DNA of 64,000 bases from Melioribacteraceae bacterium (GCA_011525875.1 WYBN01000003.1:1-64000); one strand, 5' to 3'. Counted from the stretch's first letter, positions 38,001-45,273 are shown. Notes: generated by a model not told the origin, from the letters alone. Translations and numbers: made by a program.

Positions 38001-38596
38001 CTGTTCTCGAACATGATGCCGGAAGAGAAGAACTGGAATTTGAACTCGATAAAATTTTAAATGCAGAATTGACGCCGGAACAAAAATCAAGAATTAATAC
38101 CGATAGCCTAAAAGCAGAAATTCTTAATACACTTGACAATTATTATAATTCAAAAATATTTAAAGAAATTAGTTCTTGCAAAAATTCAAAAAACGAATTT
38201 GAGATTTATAGCAGAGAGAAAGATTATTTTCTATACGGAATAATTGATAAACTAATTATCGATGGTAATAGTTTGACAATTATTGATTATAAGACTGATT
38301 CGCTCACGAATTCAAATCCGGATTTAAAATTTGAGAATTATAAACCACAGCTAATGTTTTACTCGTTCATTTGTTCAAGGCGTTTTCCCGGTATAAAGAA
38401 CTTTTACTACAAATTAGTATTTATTAAAAGTCCCTCAGATTCAATCGAAGGAGAGTTTACTCCTTGTGAATTACAAAAATTTAAAGATGAGATTAATTTT
38501 ACTGTTGCATCTGTACGAAAGAATATTTACGTGAAAAATCTTGCACATTGCGAAAAATGCCATTTCGCAATTAATTCTGGATGCGTTTATAAATAG
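35075..38596 (+). CDS. AddA/RecB-like UvrD-family helicase with a C-terminal nuclease
   Basis: A 1173-aa helicase-nuclease for recombinational DNA repair. Superfamily 1 motifs: TANAGSGKT (motif I, ~20-28), AITFTEKAASEL (Ia), IMIDEYQDTN (II), VGDEKQSIYMFRDA (III), SFR (IV), MTIHQAKGLEYRVV (V) and RLLYVGITRA (VI). The C-terminal PD-(D/E)XK nuclease has HAVLEHD, GIIDKL and IIDYKTD. A Cys near 927 (YKQCPMKYHL) and three at the end (CEKCHFAINSGC) can hold an iron-sulfur cluster. The ATG at 35075 is the first plausible start after the kinase stop, two bases away. No addB partner lies in the window. Confidence 0.88.
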   Translation: MELTPYQKNALDLTKHIALTANAGSGKTFVLSKRFVEIILQNDIDLHSVVAITFTEKAASELYKKIAKEIDDRTIAETDAKKLRKLKLVRRQLVSGNISTIHAFCINLLKEFSPQAGIDANFIPVDQKSSDELMEDSLEEYLTKQLNTKTKSEDLKNLIRILGGINLLKRSIKDALSKRKVFESIHKNIYLKDKNVIAGYLVESYKELYSRIFYPKIPRFISTMESINNFVLEIDPANDTAQQVSSYLKLLNENQNRNINEIVASVLKLIFTTKHELRKQKYLKSSENLEMFREERVFIEAFRKLSEFFSEPDGIDEDEQRLADFGLKFLNVCENVLAIYNFKKRKNGFLDFEDMLILSEKLILNNDVKKTLASKYKFIMIDEYQDTNEIQHNIFMPLLDNLKRGNLFVVGDEKQSIYMFRDAEPEIFNSTKSEISSASSPESILDLPHSFRVSPKIACFTNMLFGKLFSDPEPLFNEVEHKNLLSTRGDTETGFIEFILPDDKSNEAEYVSKRINKLVTMGLYKYGNIAVLCRKRNLFKQIEKSFASNNIPYVIMGGKGFYQKQLIYDINSYLKFLLNKDNDEALVSILRSPFFSIPDPVIFNISLRKEESFFNKCTAYSEQDEKLKKVIELLKSHQELFASISLQELIKRILNDTQYWALLANKRTGSQEIANAKKLISIARSFNEQGFKTVFDFIDFLSTSISSIEDESQAALGEENDSVKIMTIHQAKGLEYRVVILFGCNEKIQDNLIRSKSVEINKHYGVLAKLPDNNDFFREYSAAKIVKANNYLNVRKNLAEEKRLLYVGITRAIDTLIISGHHNNETFTNNSFMDLIQQALSFNMQDSSININAPLEFMFKKENQYSIEKKPLNFEIKIHHKFDDAEFHIEAAQDKAKIKRDFNIDPIYDKQQNEIISATKVAIYKQCPMKYHLIYNLGYTFLFNRLKSYDENYNFNYKEDIEVFTLADLRGRVIHAVLEHDAGREELEFELDKILNAELTPEQKSRINTDSLKAEILNTLDNYYNSKIFKEISSCKNSKNEFEIYSREKDYFLYGIIDKLIIDGNSLTIIDYKTDSLTNSNPDLKFENYKPQLMFYSFICSRRFPGIKNFYYKLVFIKSPSDSIEGEFTPCELQKFKDEINFTVASVRKNIYVKNLAHCEKCHFAINSGCVYK

Positions 38597-38607
38597 CAGA
38601 GGAAAAA

Positions 38608-39672
38608 TTGAGAAACGAAATTTTCATATTATTGACCATTATTCTAATAACAGGATGCGCTTCCTCAAAAATTCCCGAAAAAGAATTGATTACTTTCGAT
38701 GATATCCAATGCGCTTACTATGAAAAGCCTGAGGATCTCTTCGACTCCGTTTTATATTCAAAAAGCATTACTGAATATTCGGAATTCCTAATAGGCAAGA
38801 AAATTTTTCTCGACCCCGGGCACGGGGGCCAAGACAGAAAAAATATCAGCCCAAACGGTAAAGTTGTCGAAGCGGACATAAATCTGATTGTTGCCAAGTA
38901 TCTAACGGGATTTCTGGAACACGCAGGCGCAGAAGTTGAATTATCCAGGGCAAGTGACGAAACGGTTTCGCTGGAAGACCGTGCCTTGCTAGCTAATAAA
39001 AGCAAAACGGATTTTTTTATTAGTATTCATCATAACTCTACAGAGGACACAACAAGAAACTGGGTCAATTATACGGCGGCATTTTATCACGCAAATCCGG
39101 GCGACTATGAATACGATTATTTTGAACATAGCCTCGCAAGATATATCCAAAGAGATTTGTCTTACACATTAAGAAATTCTGGCGGACTTGGTTCTTTTGA
39201 CGGAACTTATTCCGATTATCTAATTAAGCCGAACGAAGGATTTTACGTTTTGAGGGAAGTGAAAATTCCTGCTGTACTCATCGAATGCAGTTTCTTCACG
39301 AGCAGATTAGAACAGCAGAGGCTTCAAATTGAGGAGTTCAATAAAATTGAAGCCTGGGGTATATTTAAAGGGATTGCAAATTTTTTGAAAACAGGCTATC
39401 CATTACTGACATTGAACCAAGTACGAAGTGTTAAGATAAATGACAATTTAAAATTGATCGTGGATGTTGATTCAAAAAAAAATATTAATACAAACTCAAT
39501 AAAAGTTTTGTTAAATAAAGATGAGATAAATTACATCTTCGACGAAAAAAATAAATCTCTCGAAATCAATTTGAACGACGCTGCGCCCGGGAAATATGAA
39601 TTGAGAATAATTTTATCGGATGAAGAGAATATGTTTAATTATCCTTTTACAAGACAAATAATTATTAAATAA
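38608..39672 (+). CDS. N-acetylmuramoyl-L-alanine amidase (Amidase_3), lipoprotein
   Basis: A 354-aa cell-wall hydrolase that cuts the amide between MurNAc and the peptide, usually during cell separation. It begins with a lipoprotein signal (ILLTIILITGCASS, Cys 17). The Amidase_3 zinc ligands are His 72 (LDPGHGGQD), Glu 88 and His 141 (SIHHN), and a catalytic Glu follows in PAVLIECSFFTS. The C-terminal ~90 residues form an extra beta-sandwich-like domain. The start is a TTG at 38608 with a good AGAGGA site. It follows the helicase gene by 11 bases. No LytM or EnvC activator is in view. Confidence 0.9.
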   Translation: MRNEIFILLTIILITGCASSKIPEKELITFDDIQCAYYEKPEDLFDSVLYSKSITEYSEFLIGKKIFLDPGHGGQDRKNISPNGKVVEADINLIVAKYLTGFLEHAGAEVELSRASDETVSLEDRALLANKSKTDFFISIHHNSTEDTTRNWVNYTAAFYHANPGDYEYDYFEHSLARYIQRDLSYTLRNSGGLGSFDGTYSDYLIKPNEGFYVLREVKIPAVLIECSFFTSRLEQQRLQIEEFNKIEAWGIFKGIANFLKTGYPLLTLNQVRSVKINDNLKLIVDVDSKKNINTNSIKVLLNKDEINYIFDEKNKSLEINLNDAAPGKYELRIILSDEENMFNYPFTRQIIIK

Positions 39673-39759
39673 ATTATAATTGCAAACCAGTTTTTGTTTT
39701 TTTTATTAGAGTATTTTTAAACCAAGGGAAATATTAGTAATCCAAAAAGGTAATTGTTC

Positions 39760-40776
39760 ATGAAAATATATTCAAAAAAAGATCTTAGTGAGAATGAATT
39801 GTCCTTAACCTTCGACGATATAAGTTTAGTCCCTATGCGGATATCCGAGATTAAAAGCAGGGTGGAGGCGAACACAAAATCGAAATTTCTCGGATTTGAT
39901 CTTTCTCTTCCGGTGCTATCAAGTCCAATGGATTCTGTAACCGGTATTGTAATGGCAAAAGAATTAAATAAACTTGGCTGTCTCGGAATAGTTAACAGGT
40001 TTGATGCATCGCTTAAAGAAATAATTTCTGACAACTCAAGCTTTGAAGGTGTAAAATCAGTTTCTATCGCTTTAAATTCTCAGGAAGAGCTTGTGTCGCT
40101 ACTGGCTGAAAAGAAACTTATACTTTGCATTGATACTGCTAATGCGAACAATAAAACTGTATTGGAACGATGCGAAGAAATTAAAAAGAAATATGAAGTT
40201 AAAATCATATTGGGTAATATCGCTCACGGAGCCACCCTAAAAGATATGGTCAATGCCGGAGCTGATGCAATAAGAATCGGAATCGGCGGCGGAAGTGTTT
40301 GCACTACATCAATTCAAACAGGTATCGGCATAGGACAGGTTTCATCTTTGCTTGATGTCTATTTTACTCGTGAAAAATATGGTTTAAATATTGAGTTAAT
40401 TGCCGACGGCGGGGTTAAATCACCAGGTGATATCGCTAAAGCAATTGCGCTTGGAGCCGACGCAGTGATGCTCGGCAGAATGCTTGCAGGCACAAAGGAA
40501 ACCCCGGGCGAAGTGATTAAATATAACGATCAATTATGGAAAAAGTACCGCGGGTCTGCGTCATTCGGAGTTAAAATGAGAAATGAATTTATTGAAGGCG
40601 AAGAAACAATGGTTTCTTATAAAGGAGCTGTTAAAAATGTAATCGACGGCATTTCCGACGGACTACGAAGCTCTATGAGTTATATGAATTGTAAAACATT
40701 GGATGAGCTGCGCGCTACAGAAACATTCGTAATATTATCTAATAGTTCTTATTTGGAGAGACTACCTAAAAAATAA
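39760..40776 (+). CDS. IMP dehydrogenase / GMP reductase family protein
   Basis: A TIM-barrel enzyme of 338 aa with no CBS domains. It has FDDISLVP near the start, [26 protein letters not shown] with the catalytic Cys (181), a glycine-rich [31 protein letters not shown], and an [11 protein letters not shown] flap. Without CBS domains it is more like GMP reductase or the 'GuaB-related' group than a full IMP dehydrogenase; which reaction it catalyses cannot be settled from the sequence. The ATG at 39760 has AAAAAGG upstream. It is the last plus-strand gene before the two small minus-strand membrane genes, with which it converges. Confidence 0.82.
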   Translation: MKIYSKKDLSENELSLTFDDISLVPMRISEIKSRVEANTKSKFLGFDLSLPVLSSPMDSVTGIVMAKELNKLGCLGIVNRFDASLKEIISDNSSFEGVKSVSIALNSQEELVSLLAEKKLILCIDTANANNKTVLERCEEIKKKYEVKIILGNIAHGATLKDMVNAGADAIRIGIGGGSVCTTSIQTGIGIGQVSSLLDVYFTREKYGLNIELIADGGVKSPGDIAKAIALGADAVMLGRMLAGTKETPGEVIKYNDQLWKKYRGSASFGVKMRNEFIEGEETMVSYKGAVKNVIDGISDGLRSSMSYMNCKTLDELRATETFVILSNSSYLERLPKK

Positions 40777-40779
40777 AAA

Positions 40780-41250
40780 TCATTTTTCTTTAGATTCATC
40801 CGACTTCTTTATTTTGATCGAGTAGTATTTTTCATCAGTATTTGTAGAATAATTTTTAAGTATATTTTTTTCGGCGTCCCTCTGATTTGAATCTCCGTTA
40901 TCTATCTGTTTCGGATCTTTTATTTTATCCGGCTTCTCGGGTTCGAAATTCTTTAACACGCTAAACCTTTGAGAAGCTGCAGATTCATTCTTCTTCTTTT
41001 GTTTCGATTTAGGTTTGACGCGTTTCAATTCGAATGAACTTATTACTTCTTTATTTTTGGAGCTGTCGGTTTTGTCTGCAAATTCCGATTTATCATTGTC
41101 TTTTTGTATTTTCAATTGCGAGGGTTTCTGTTTATTGACTACTTGTTTTTTACTTTTAATCTTTGAAGAAATGTATGAAATAAATATAATAAGAATTAAT
41201 AGTGAGCCGATGATCACGATTGAAGAGTAAATTATTGGTAGTAGTTCCAT
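40780..41250 (-). CDS. Small membrane-anchored hypothetical protein, paralogue A
   Basis: I do not recognise a family. The 156-aa protein has one N-terminal membrane helix (LLPIIYSSIVIIGSLLILIIFISYIS) and then a long, basic, Lys/Ser-rich cytoplasmic tail predicted as disordered. The N-terminus is nearly the same as that of the neighbour at 41364-41879 (LLPIIYxSxVIxG...ISYIS), so they are paralogues. The gene ends four bases from the end of the IMPDH-like gene. It may be a structural or adaptor protein at the membrane. Confidence 0.65.
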   Translation of the reverse strand: MELLPIIYSSIVIIGSLLILIIFISYISSKIKSKKQVVNKQKPSQLKIQKDNDKSEFADKTDSSKNKEVISSFELKRVKPKSKQKKKNESAASQRFSVLKNFEPEKPDKIKDPKQIDNGDSNQRDAEKNILKNYSTNTDEKYYSIKIKKSDESKEK

Positions 41251-41273
41251 CCCTGGCAGATCTTTATTTTAAA

Positions 41274-41307
41274 AATAAAAAAAACCTCTTCAAAAAAGAA
41301 GAGGCTT
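41274..41307 (-). terminator. Terminator after paralogue B
   Basis: On the minus strand GCCTCTTC pairs with GAAGAGGT (wobble at one end), with a short T loop and a T run after it. It lies 57 bases past the stop of the gene at 41364-41879. Confidence 0.8.
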
Positions 41308-41363
41308 TGGCAATGTGTGAGGTTAAACGTTGGATTTGCGATTAAAACTTTACCTCATTAAAA

Positions 41364-41879
41364 TTAAAAATCATCATAAAATTTCAATAAGTCGGCTTCT
41401 CTAAATTCATCTGCTGGAGATTGATTTTTTACTGTTTGAATTACATGGTATTCTTTCCCGCCTTCATATAATGACTCCACTCTTGTTAATCTTTTCTTTT
41501 GAGTCTGAATGGCGTCTTCTCTGTACTCGTTAAGGTTATTATAACGGTTTAGAATGTTAATTTTTTTCTCGGTAATCTTTCTCTCTTCAAGAGAATACTG
41601 ATTCCGCTGACCAGAATTAGTATCACTTCTCATATTTTCAATTTCGTTTTGCTTCTCAACTTCCGTACGATGGCGGGAATGGTGTTTATATTCAACTTTT
41701 GGGTGATAATTCTTTCCATAATTCGGCATTAAGTTTAAATTCTTACCCGTTACATTTGTTGCTAGAGCAAATTTATTCCCTTGTTTTAACCTAAAAGATA
41801 TGTAGGAAATGAGAAGCACGACAAAGAATAAACCGCCGAAAATCACTAAACTGGTATATATTATTGGTAGTAAAGACAT
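41364..41879 (-). CDS. Small membrane-anchored hypothetical protein, paralogue B
   Basis: A 171-aa protein of unknown family, the upstream twin of the gene at 40780-41250. Its N-terminal helix (SLLPIIYTSLVIFGGLFFVVLLISYIS) is close to that of paralogue A. The tail differs: it is charged, rich in Arg, Glu and Asn, and ends in a short ordered-looking segment (RVESLYEGGKEYHVIQTVKNQSPADEFREADLLKFYDDF). I start at the ATG at 41879 because the homology to paralogue A begins there; an ATG at 41903 would add eight residues. A terminator separates it from paralogue A. It is divergent from the HU gene. Confidence 0.65.
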   Translation of the reverse strand: MSLLPIIYTSLVIFGGLFFVVLLISYISFRLKQGNKFALATNVTGKNLNLMPNYGKNYHPKVEYKHHSRHRTEVEKQNEIENMRSDTNSGQRNQYSLEERKITEKKINILNRYNNLNEYREDAIQTQKKRLTRVESLYEGGKEYHVIQTVKNQSPADEFREADLLKFYDDF

Positions 41880-42035
41880 TTTATTTTCCGTTATTTTTAT
41901 CATAAATTACCCAATAACCGTGCCATTAGTATTTAAGTTGATTATTTAACATTTCTAAAACAAATTGCACCTGAAATGAGAATCAGTCCCAAAATGAGAC
42001 TTTAAATGTGAGTCCTTGATATTTTCCATTTTCGT

Positions 42036-42065
42036 TTGTTATTAAATTAATTTTTGATATTTTTG
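42036..42065 (+). promoter_or_regulatory. Promoter of the HU gene
   Basis: TTG (42036-42038), 19 bases, then TATTTTTG (42058-42065): a perfect Bacteroidetes-type promoter. Transcription should start near 42072, 38 bases before the HU ATG. Confidence 0.8.
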
Positions 42066-42109
42066 ACCCCTTAAAATATTTCTTTACAATAAGTTAGTGG
42101 AAATTAATA

Positions 42110-42406
42110 ATGACTAAAGCTGATATAGTAGAAAAAGTTGCATCGGGAACGGGATTAACAAAGCTCGAAACCGAAGCCATAATAGAAGGCTTTTTGAATA
42201 CTGTTATTCAGGCTTTAAAGGAAGGAAACGGAATAGAAATCCGAGGATTCGGAAGTTATAAAGTGAAAAAGAAAAATGAGCGTTTTGCTAGAAACCCGCG
42301 AACAGGCGAGAAAGTTTTTGTTGAAGAACACTATGTACCTGTTTTCAAATTTTCTAAGGATTTTAAAGCAGCTGTCGATAGAGGGCTAAAAGAACAGAAG
42401 AAATAA
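42110..42406 (+). CDS. HU/IHF family DNA-binding protein
   Basis: A 98-aa nucleoid protein. It has MTKADIVEKVASGTGLTK at the start, the IRGFGSYKVKKK turn, RNPRTGEKVFVEEHYVPVFK with the Pro that intercalates in the DNA minor groove, and a basic C-terminus, all normal for HU. No second subunit is visible, so a homodimer is likely. It is driven by a perfect promoter and followed by the TPR gene within 18 bases. HU and IHF cannot be separated by sequence alone here. Confidence 0.95.
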   Translation: MTKADIVEKVASGTGLTKLETEAIIEGFLNTVIQALKEGNGIEIRGFGSYKVKKKNERFARNPRTGEKVFVEEHYVPVFKFSKDFKAAVDRGLKEQKK

Positions 42407-42424
42407 CTTTTGGAAGGAAAACAT

Positions 42425-43033
42425 TTGAATACGAAGACCAAAACACGTAAAGAACGATTAGGAACTAATGAGATTAGCAATATTCAATTACTGTATATAA
42501 TCTTAGGGCTGCTTATAGTTGGGATGATAATTCTTTATTCTTCTAATATCTTTCAATCACTACCTACCAATTCCAATAACGAGCAACGGCAAGTTTCGGG
42601 CGATCAATTTCACCGCGGCACCGATTTGAATCGACTTAACGAAATTAAAACTCTCGAAGAGAGTGTTAAAAATAATCCTGAAGATTATGATGCAGTTTTA
42701 AATTTAGCACATATTTATAATGACTCGGGATTTCATGATAAGGCAGTTGAAAACTACAAGAAATATTTATCCCAATTTCCTAATTCACCCGATGTTATAG
42801 TAGATATGGGAGTAAGTTACTTTGAGCTTAATAAATTTGACGAGGCAATATCCATAATGGAAAGCGCTTTGGAAATTAATCCCGGGCATCAGATCGCACA
42901 TTTCAATCTGGGCATAGTAAATTTCTCAAAAGGAAATTTGGCGCAAGCGAAAGATTGGTGGCAAAAAACGATCGATATTAATCCAAGTTCGGATATTGCT
43001 AAAAAAGCAGAAGATTTAATAAAATCACATTAA
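42425..43033 (+). CDS. TPR-repeat protein with one membrane helix
   Basis: A 202-aa protein from the TTG at 42425 (GGAAGG is 7 bases upstream; the earlier TTG at 42410 lies on that site). After a basic start comes one membrane helix (LLYIILGLLIVGMIILY), then a periplasmic or cytoplasmic TPR stretch of about three repeats (VKNNPEDYDAVLNLAHIYNDSG, KYLSQFPNSPDVIVDMGVSYFELN, ALEINPGHQIAHFNLGIVNFSKG). These repeats bind other proteins. The partner is unknown. It sits between HU and the small ribosomal protein gene, all within one short run of plus-strand genes. Confidence 0.8.
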   Translation: MNTKTKTRKERLGTNEISNIQLLYIILGLLIVGMIILYSSNIFQSLPTNSNNEQRQVSGDQFHRGTDLNRLNEIKTLEESVKNNPEDYDAVLNLAHIYNDSGFHDKAVENYKKYLSQFPNSPDVIVDMGVSYFELNKFDEAISIMESALEINPGHQIAHFNLGIVNFSKGNLAQAKDWWQKTIDINPSSDIAKKAEDLIKSH

Positions 43034-43050
43034 ATTAGGAGAGCAGTTAT

Positions 43051-43146
43051 ATGCCATGCGGTAAAAAACGAAAACGTCATAAAATGGCGACCCACAAAAG
43101 AAAGAAAAGACTAAGAAAAAATCGTCATAAAAAGAAATTACGATAA
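43051..43146 (+). CDS. 31-residue bS22/mS38-like (AURKAIP1/COX24 domain) ribosomal protein
   Basis: A tiny gene that standard length cut-offs miss. The product begins MPCGKKRKRHKMATHKRKK and ends RHKKKLR; about two thirds of residues are Lys, Arg or His. The KRKRHKMxTHKRKKRLRKNRHKKK pattern is that of the DUF1713/AURKAIP1-COX24 family, which includes the mitochondrial small-subunit protein mS38 and the mycobacterial bS22. These sit in the small subunit near the decoding region. An AGGAG ribosome binding site lies 9 bases before the ATG. tRNA-Thr follows 12 bases later. Family membership is from recognised pattern; it has not been aligned. Confidence 0.85.
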   Translation: MPCGKKRKRHKMATHKRKKRLRKNRHKKKLR

Positions 43147-43158
43147 CATTTCAATTAA

Positions 43159-43231
43159 GCCGACTTAGCTCAGCTGGTAGAGCAAATCATTCGTAATGAT
43201 TAGGTCATCGGTTCAAGTCCGATAGTCGGCT
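43159..43231 (+). tRNA. tRNA-Thr (CGT anticodon)
   Basis: A 73-nt cloverleaf: acceptor stem GCCGACT / AGTCGGC with discriminator T, D arm GCTCAGCTGGTAGAGC, anticodon stem AATCA/TGATT with loop TTCGTAA (anticodon CGT), and T arm ATCGGTTCAAGTCCGAT. CCA is not encoded. Confidence 0.96.
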
Positions 43232-43320
43232 CACACCAATTATTTGCTTCCTTAAATCTTTTACAGATATGAATCGAAATTAATTAAAAGATGCAGAAGT
43301 TTTCATTTTATGAATACATG

Positions 43321-43432
43321 AAAAAAAACACCCCTTTTTCAAGGGGTGCTTGCCGGACTTTCTCATCCAGCCGGTTAGTTTTTATGGTTAGATGACCAGC
43401 TAAGGCTCTACCAACCAAAACTAACAAAATTC
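43321..43432 (-). ncRNA. Candidate structured small RNA upstream of mraZ
   Basis: On the minus strand there are three successive hairpins with no coding frame. P1: GTTAGTTTT (43425-43417) with AAAACTAAC (43382-43374), extended by GGTT/AACC across a three-base bulge. P2: CCGG...CCGG with inner CT/AG pairs (43374-43353). P3: CACCCCTT/AAGGGGTG (43348-43329) followed by at least eight T's, a strong intrinsic terminator. A TTGACA lies about 35 bases before P1 (43464-43459), but no good -10 fits. It does not match any RNA family I know. Inference only. Confidence 0.5.
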
Positions 43433-43507
43433 TAATCACAAATTAAAACTACAATTTTTGTCAATTCATTCCACAAACAAAAAAAATAAATTTTTGTGAA
43501 AAAATTC

Positions 43508-43560
43508 TTGCTTAAGCCAAAAAAAAGATTTATTTTGGGGAAGAGTGGGGAAAAATGTTG
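43508..43560 (+). promoter_or_regulatory. mraZ promoter with MraZ-binding repeats
   Basis: TTG (43508-43510), 20 bases, then TATTTTG (43531-43537) fits the Bacteroidetes-type promoter. Overlapping it are TGGGG at 43536 and 43546 and a weaker TGTTG at 43556, spaced exactly ten bases apart. This is the known MraZ operator pattern (TGGG repeats at ten-base period), so MraZ should repress the whole dcw cluster here. Confidence 0.75.
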
Positions 43561-43583
43561 AATAAAACCATGGATTACCACAA

Positions 43584-44024
43584 ATGTTTTTAGGTAGCTT
43601 CAAATATTCGATTGATTCAAAAGGGCGAGTTAGTATACCGGCGAGGATGCGGAAGTTCGTCAATCAAGAGGCGAACGACACTTTTGTGTTAACGCGAGGC
43701 ACCGCACAATGTATCATTGTCTATCCTATGGATCATTGGAAAGAGCTTGTAGCCAGCAAGCTCAACAAGTTGAACGCTTTTGATCCACAGGATTCCAAAT
43801 TTTTAAGAATGTTTTTACAGGAGGCTTTCGAAGACAAATTTGATACCCAATCTCGTTTAACTATTCCCAAAAACCTTATCGAGTTCGCCGGAATCAGGAA
43901 AGATGTTTTAATAATTGGCGTGAATCAATTTATTGAAATATGGAATCCGGAAACGTACGAAGTTTACTTAAAAGAAAATGAACAACCTTATCATGAAATA
44001 GCTAAAGAAGTTATGAAAAATTGA
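43584..44024 (+). CDS. mraZ: Transcriptional regulator MraZ
   Basis: MraZ is the first gene of most dcw clusters and binds repeats before its own promoter. The 146-aa protein has two SpoVT/AbrB-like halves: FKYSIDSKGRVSIPARMR (about 5-23) and DKFDTQSRLTIPKNLIEFAGI (about 85-105), each with the DxKGR/DxQGR turn. MraZ assembles as a ring. Its target repeats lie 24-48 bases upstream. The stop TGA overlaps the TTG start of rsmH. Confidence 0.93.
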   Translation: MFLGSFKYSIDSKGRVSIPARMRKFVNQEANDTFVLTRGTAQCIIVYPMDHWKELVASKLNKLNAFDPQDSKFLRMFLQEAFEDKFDTQSRLTIPKNLIEFAGIRKDVLIIGVNQFIEIWNPETYEVYLKENEQPYHEIAKEVMKN

Positions 44025-44950
44025 GTGGCAATGAATTTCACAAACCCGTCTTAGTGAAGGAGGTCATGGAGCTTCTGATTAAAAATAAATCGGGGCAATA
44101 CTTTGACGGAACTGTTGGATTTGGTGGGCACTCTTTTGAAATACTAAAAAACATTAATCAAAATGCAGTTCTTATTGGTACCGATAAAGATAAAGATGCT
44201 TTTGATTTTACTAATAATAGATTTAGCTCTGATTCAAGGTTTTTTATTTACAACACCTCGTTCATAAATATTGATATTATTTCGAAACTCGAGTCTGTCG
44301 CTGCTTTCGACGGCATTTTAGTTGACTTGGGTGTATCATCATTTCAACTGGACGATGTTAACAGCGGGTTCACTTATAGAGAGGACAGTATCTTGGATCT
44401 AAGAATGAATAAAAGCGAAGGGCAGCCTGCATTTGTTCACCTGAATTCACTAAGCGAGGAAGAACTGTCCCGTATCTTCTTCGAATATGGAGAGGAAAAA
44501 TTTTCCAGGAGAATTGCAAGAAACATAAGTGAATTTAGAGAAAACAATCAAATCAAAACATCATTTCAATTAAAAGAAATCATCAAAAGTTCAGTAGGAA
44601 TAAAAAATTTAAATAAATCATTGTCACGTGTTTTTCAAGCGATCAGAATATATGTAAATAATGAATTGGAAGAATTGAAAATCTTTTTAGGTAAAGCGAT
44701 AGAATATTTGAAACCGGGCGGCAGAATAGCTGTGATTTCATTTCATTCTCTTGAAGACAGAATCGTTAAAGAATTCATTAAGTATGAAAGTCTTGAATGT
44801 ATCTGTCCGCCTAAAGTACCGGTGTGTACATGCGGTAAAATTAAAAGGCTTAATGCGGTGACAAAAAAACCTTTAATTGCATCGGACGAGGAAATAAGAA
44901 GTAATCCACGTGCGAGAAGTGCAAAACTAAGAGTCGCGGAGAAAATATAA
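44021..44950 (+). CDS. rsmH: 16S rRNA (cytosine(1402)-N4)-methyltransferase RsmH
   Basis: RsmH methylates C1402 of 16S rRNA with SAM. The 309-aa chain has the SAM motif YFDGTVGFGGHSFEIL (about 29-44), HKPVLVKEVMELL before it, ILVDLGVSSFQLDD, DLRMNKSEG and a C-terminal CxCG-type stretch (CICPPKVPVCTCGK). The TTG start overlaps the mraZ stop by four bases (TTGA), so coupling is strong. It is followed by ftsL with a one-base overlap (TAATG). Confidence 0.95.
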   Translation: MSGNEFHKPVLVKEVMELLIKNKSGQYFDGTVGFGGHSFEILKNINQNAVLIGTDKDKDAFDFTNNRFSSDSRFFIYNTSFINIDIISKLESVAAFDGILVDLGVSSFQLDDVNSGFTYREDSILDLRMNKSEGQPAFVHLNSLSEEELSRIFFEYGEEKFSRRIARNISEFRENNQIKTSFQLKEIIKSSVGIKNLNKSLSRVFQAIRIYVNNELEELKIFLGKAIEYLKPGGRIAVISFHSLEDRIVKEFIKYESLECICPPKVPVCTCGKIKRLNAVTKKPLIASDEEIRSNPRARSAKLRVAEKI

Positions 44951-45273
44951 TGAAAAATTCATTCGTGTATTATCTCATATTTTCGTTTGTGTTGATTGTA
45001 CTTTCTCTTTTCGTTTATGTTTTTAGCTTAAATGAAATAAAAAGATTGCGGCGTGAAAAAGATATTCTTCTGGATAAACTTAGCCAAAAACATAATCTGC
45101 TGGAAGCAAAAATGGTCGAAGTTCAAAAGCTTTCGTCTGAAGACAGAATTGTAAAACTGGCGAAAGAAAGATTTGGTCTGGTAAGAAGCAATAAAACTTT
45201 CGAGAAGCTTTACGTTAATAACGAGCACCTTGAACAAATAATTATTATCGTGAACAGCAGATATGAAAAGTAA
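44950..45273 (+). CDS. ftsL: FtsL-like cell-division protein
   Basis: A short (107 aa) bitopic protein. It has one membrane helix (VYYLIFSFVLIVLSLFVYVFSL) and then a coiled-coil stretch with heptads (NEIKRLRREKDILLDKLSQKHNLLEAKMVEVQKLSSED) and RIVKLAKERFGLV, the usual 'ARe.lGm' tail. FtsL joins FtsQ and FtsB to activate FtsWI at the septum. The position between rsmH and ftsI is the FtsL position; sequence similarity in this family is low, so the call rests on place and shape. Its end overlaps ftsI by 11 bases. Confidence 0.85.
   Translation: MKNSFVYYLIFSFVLIVLSLFVYVFSLNEIKRLRREKDILLDKLSQKHNLLEAKMVEVQKLSSEDRIVKLAKERFGLVRSNKTFEKLYVNNEHLEQIIIIVNSRYEK

Noticed and set aside
43374..43425. A tRNA on the minus strand
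   Set aside because: GGTTGGTAGAGC resembles a D arm, but there is no T arm and the acceptor pairing is wrong. I treat it as part of the candidate small RNA.
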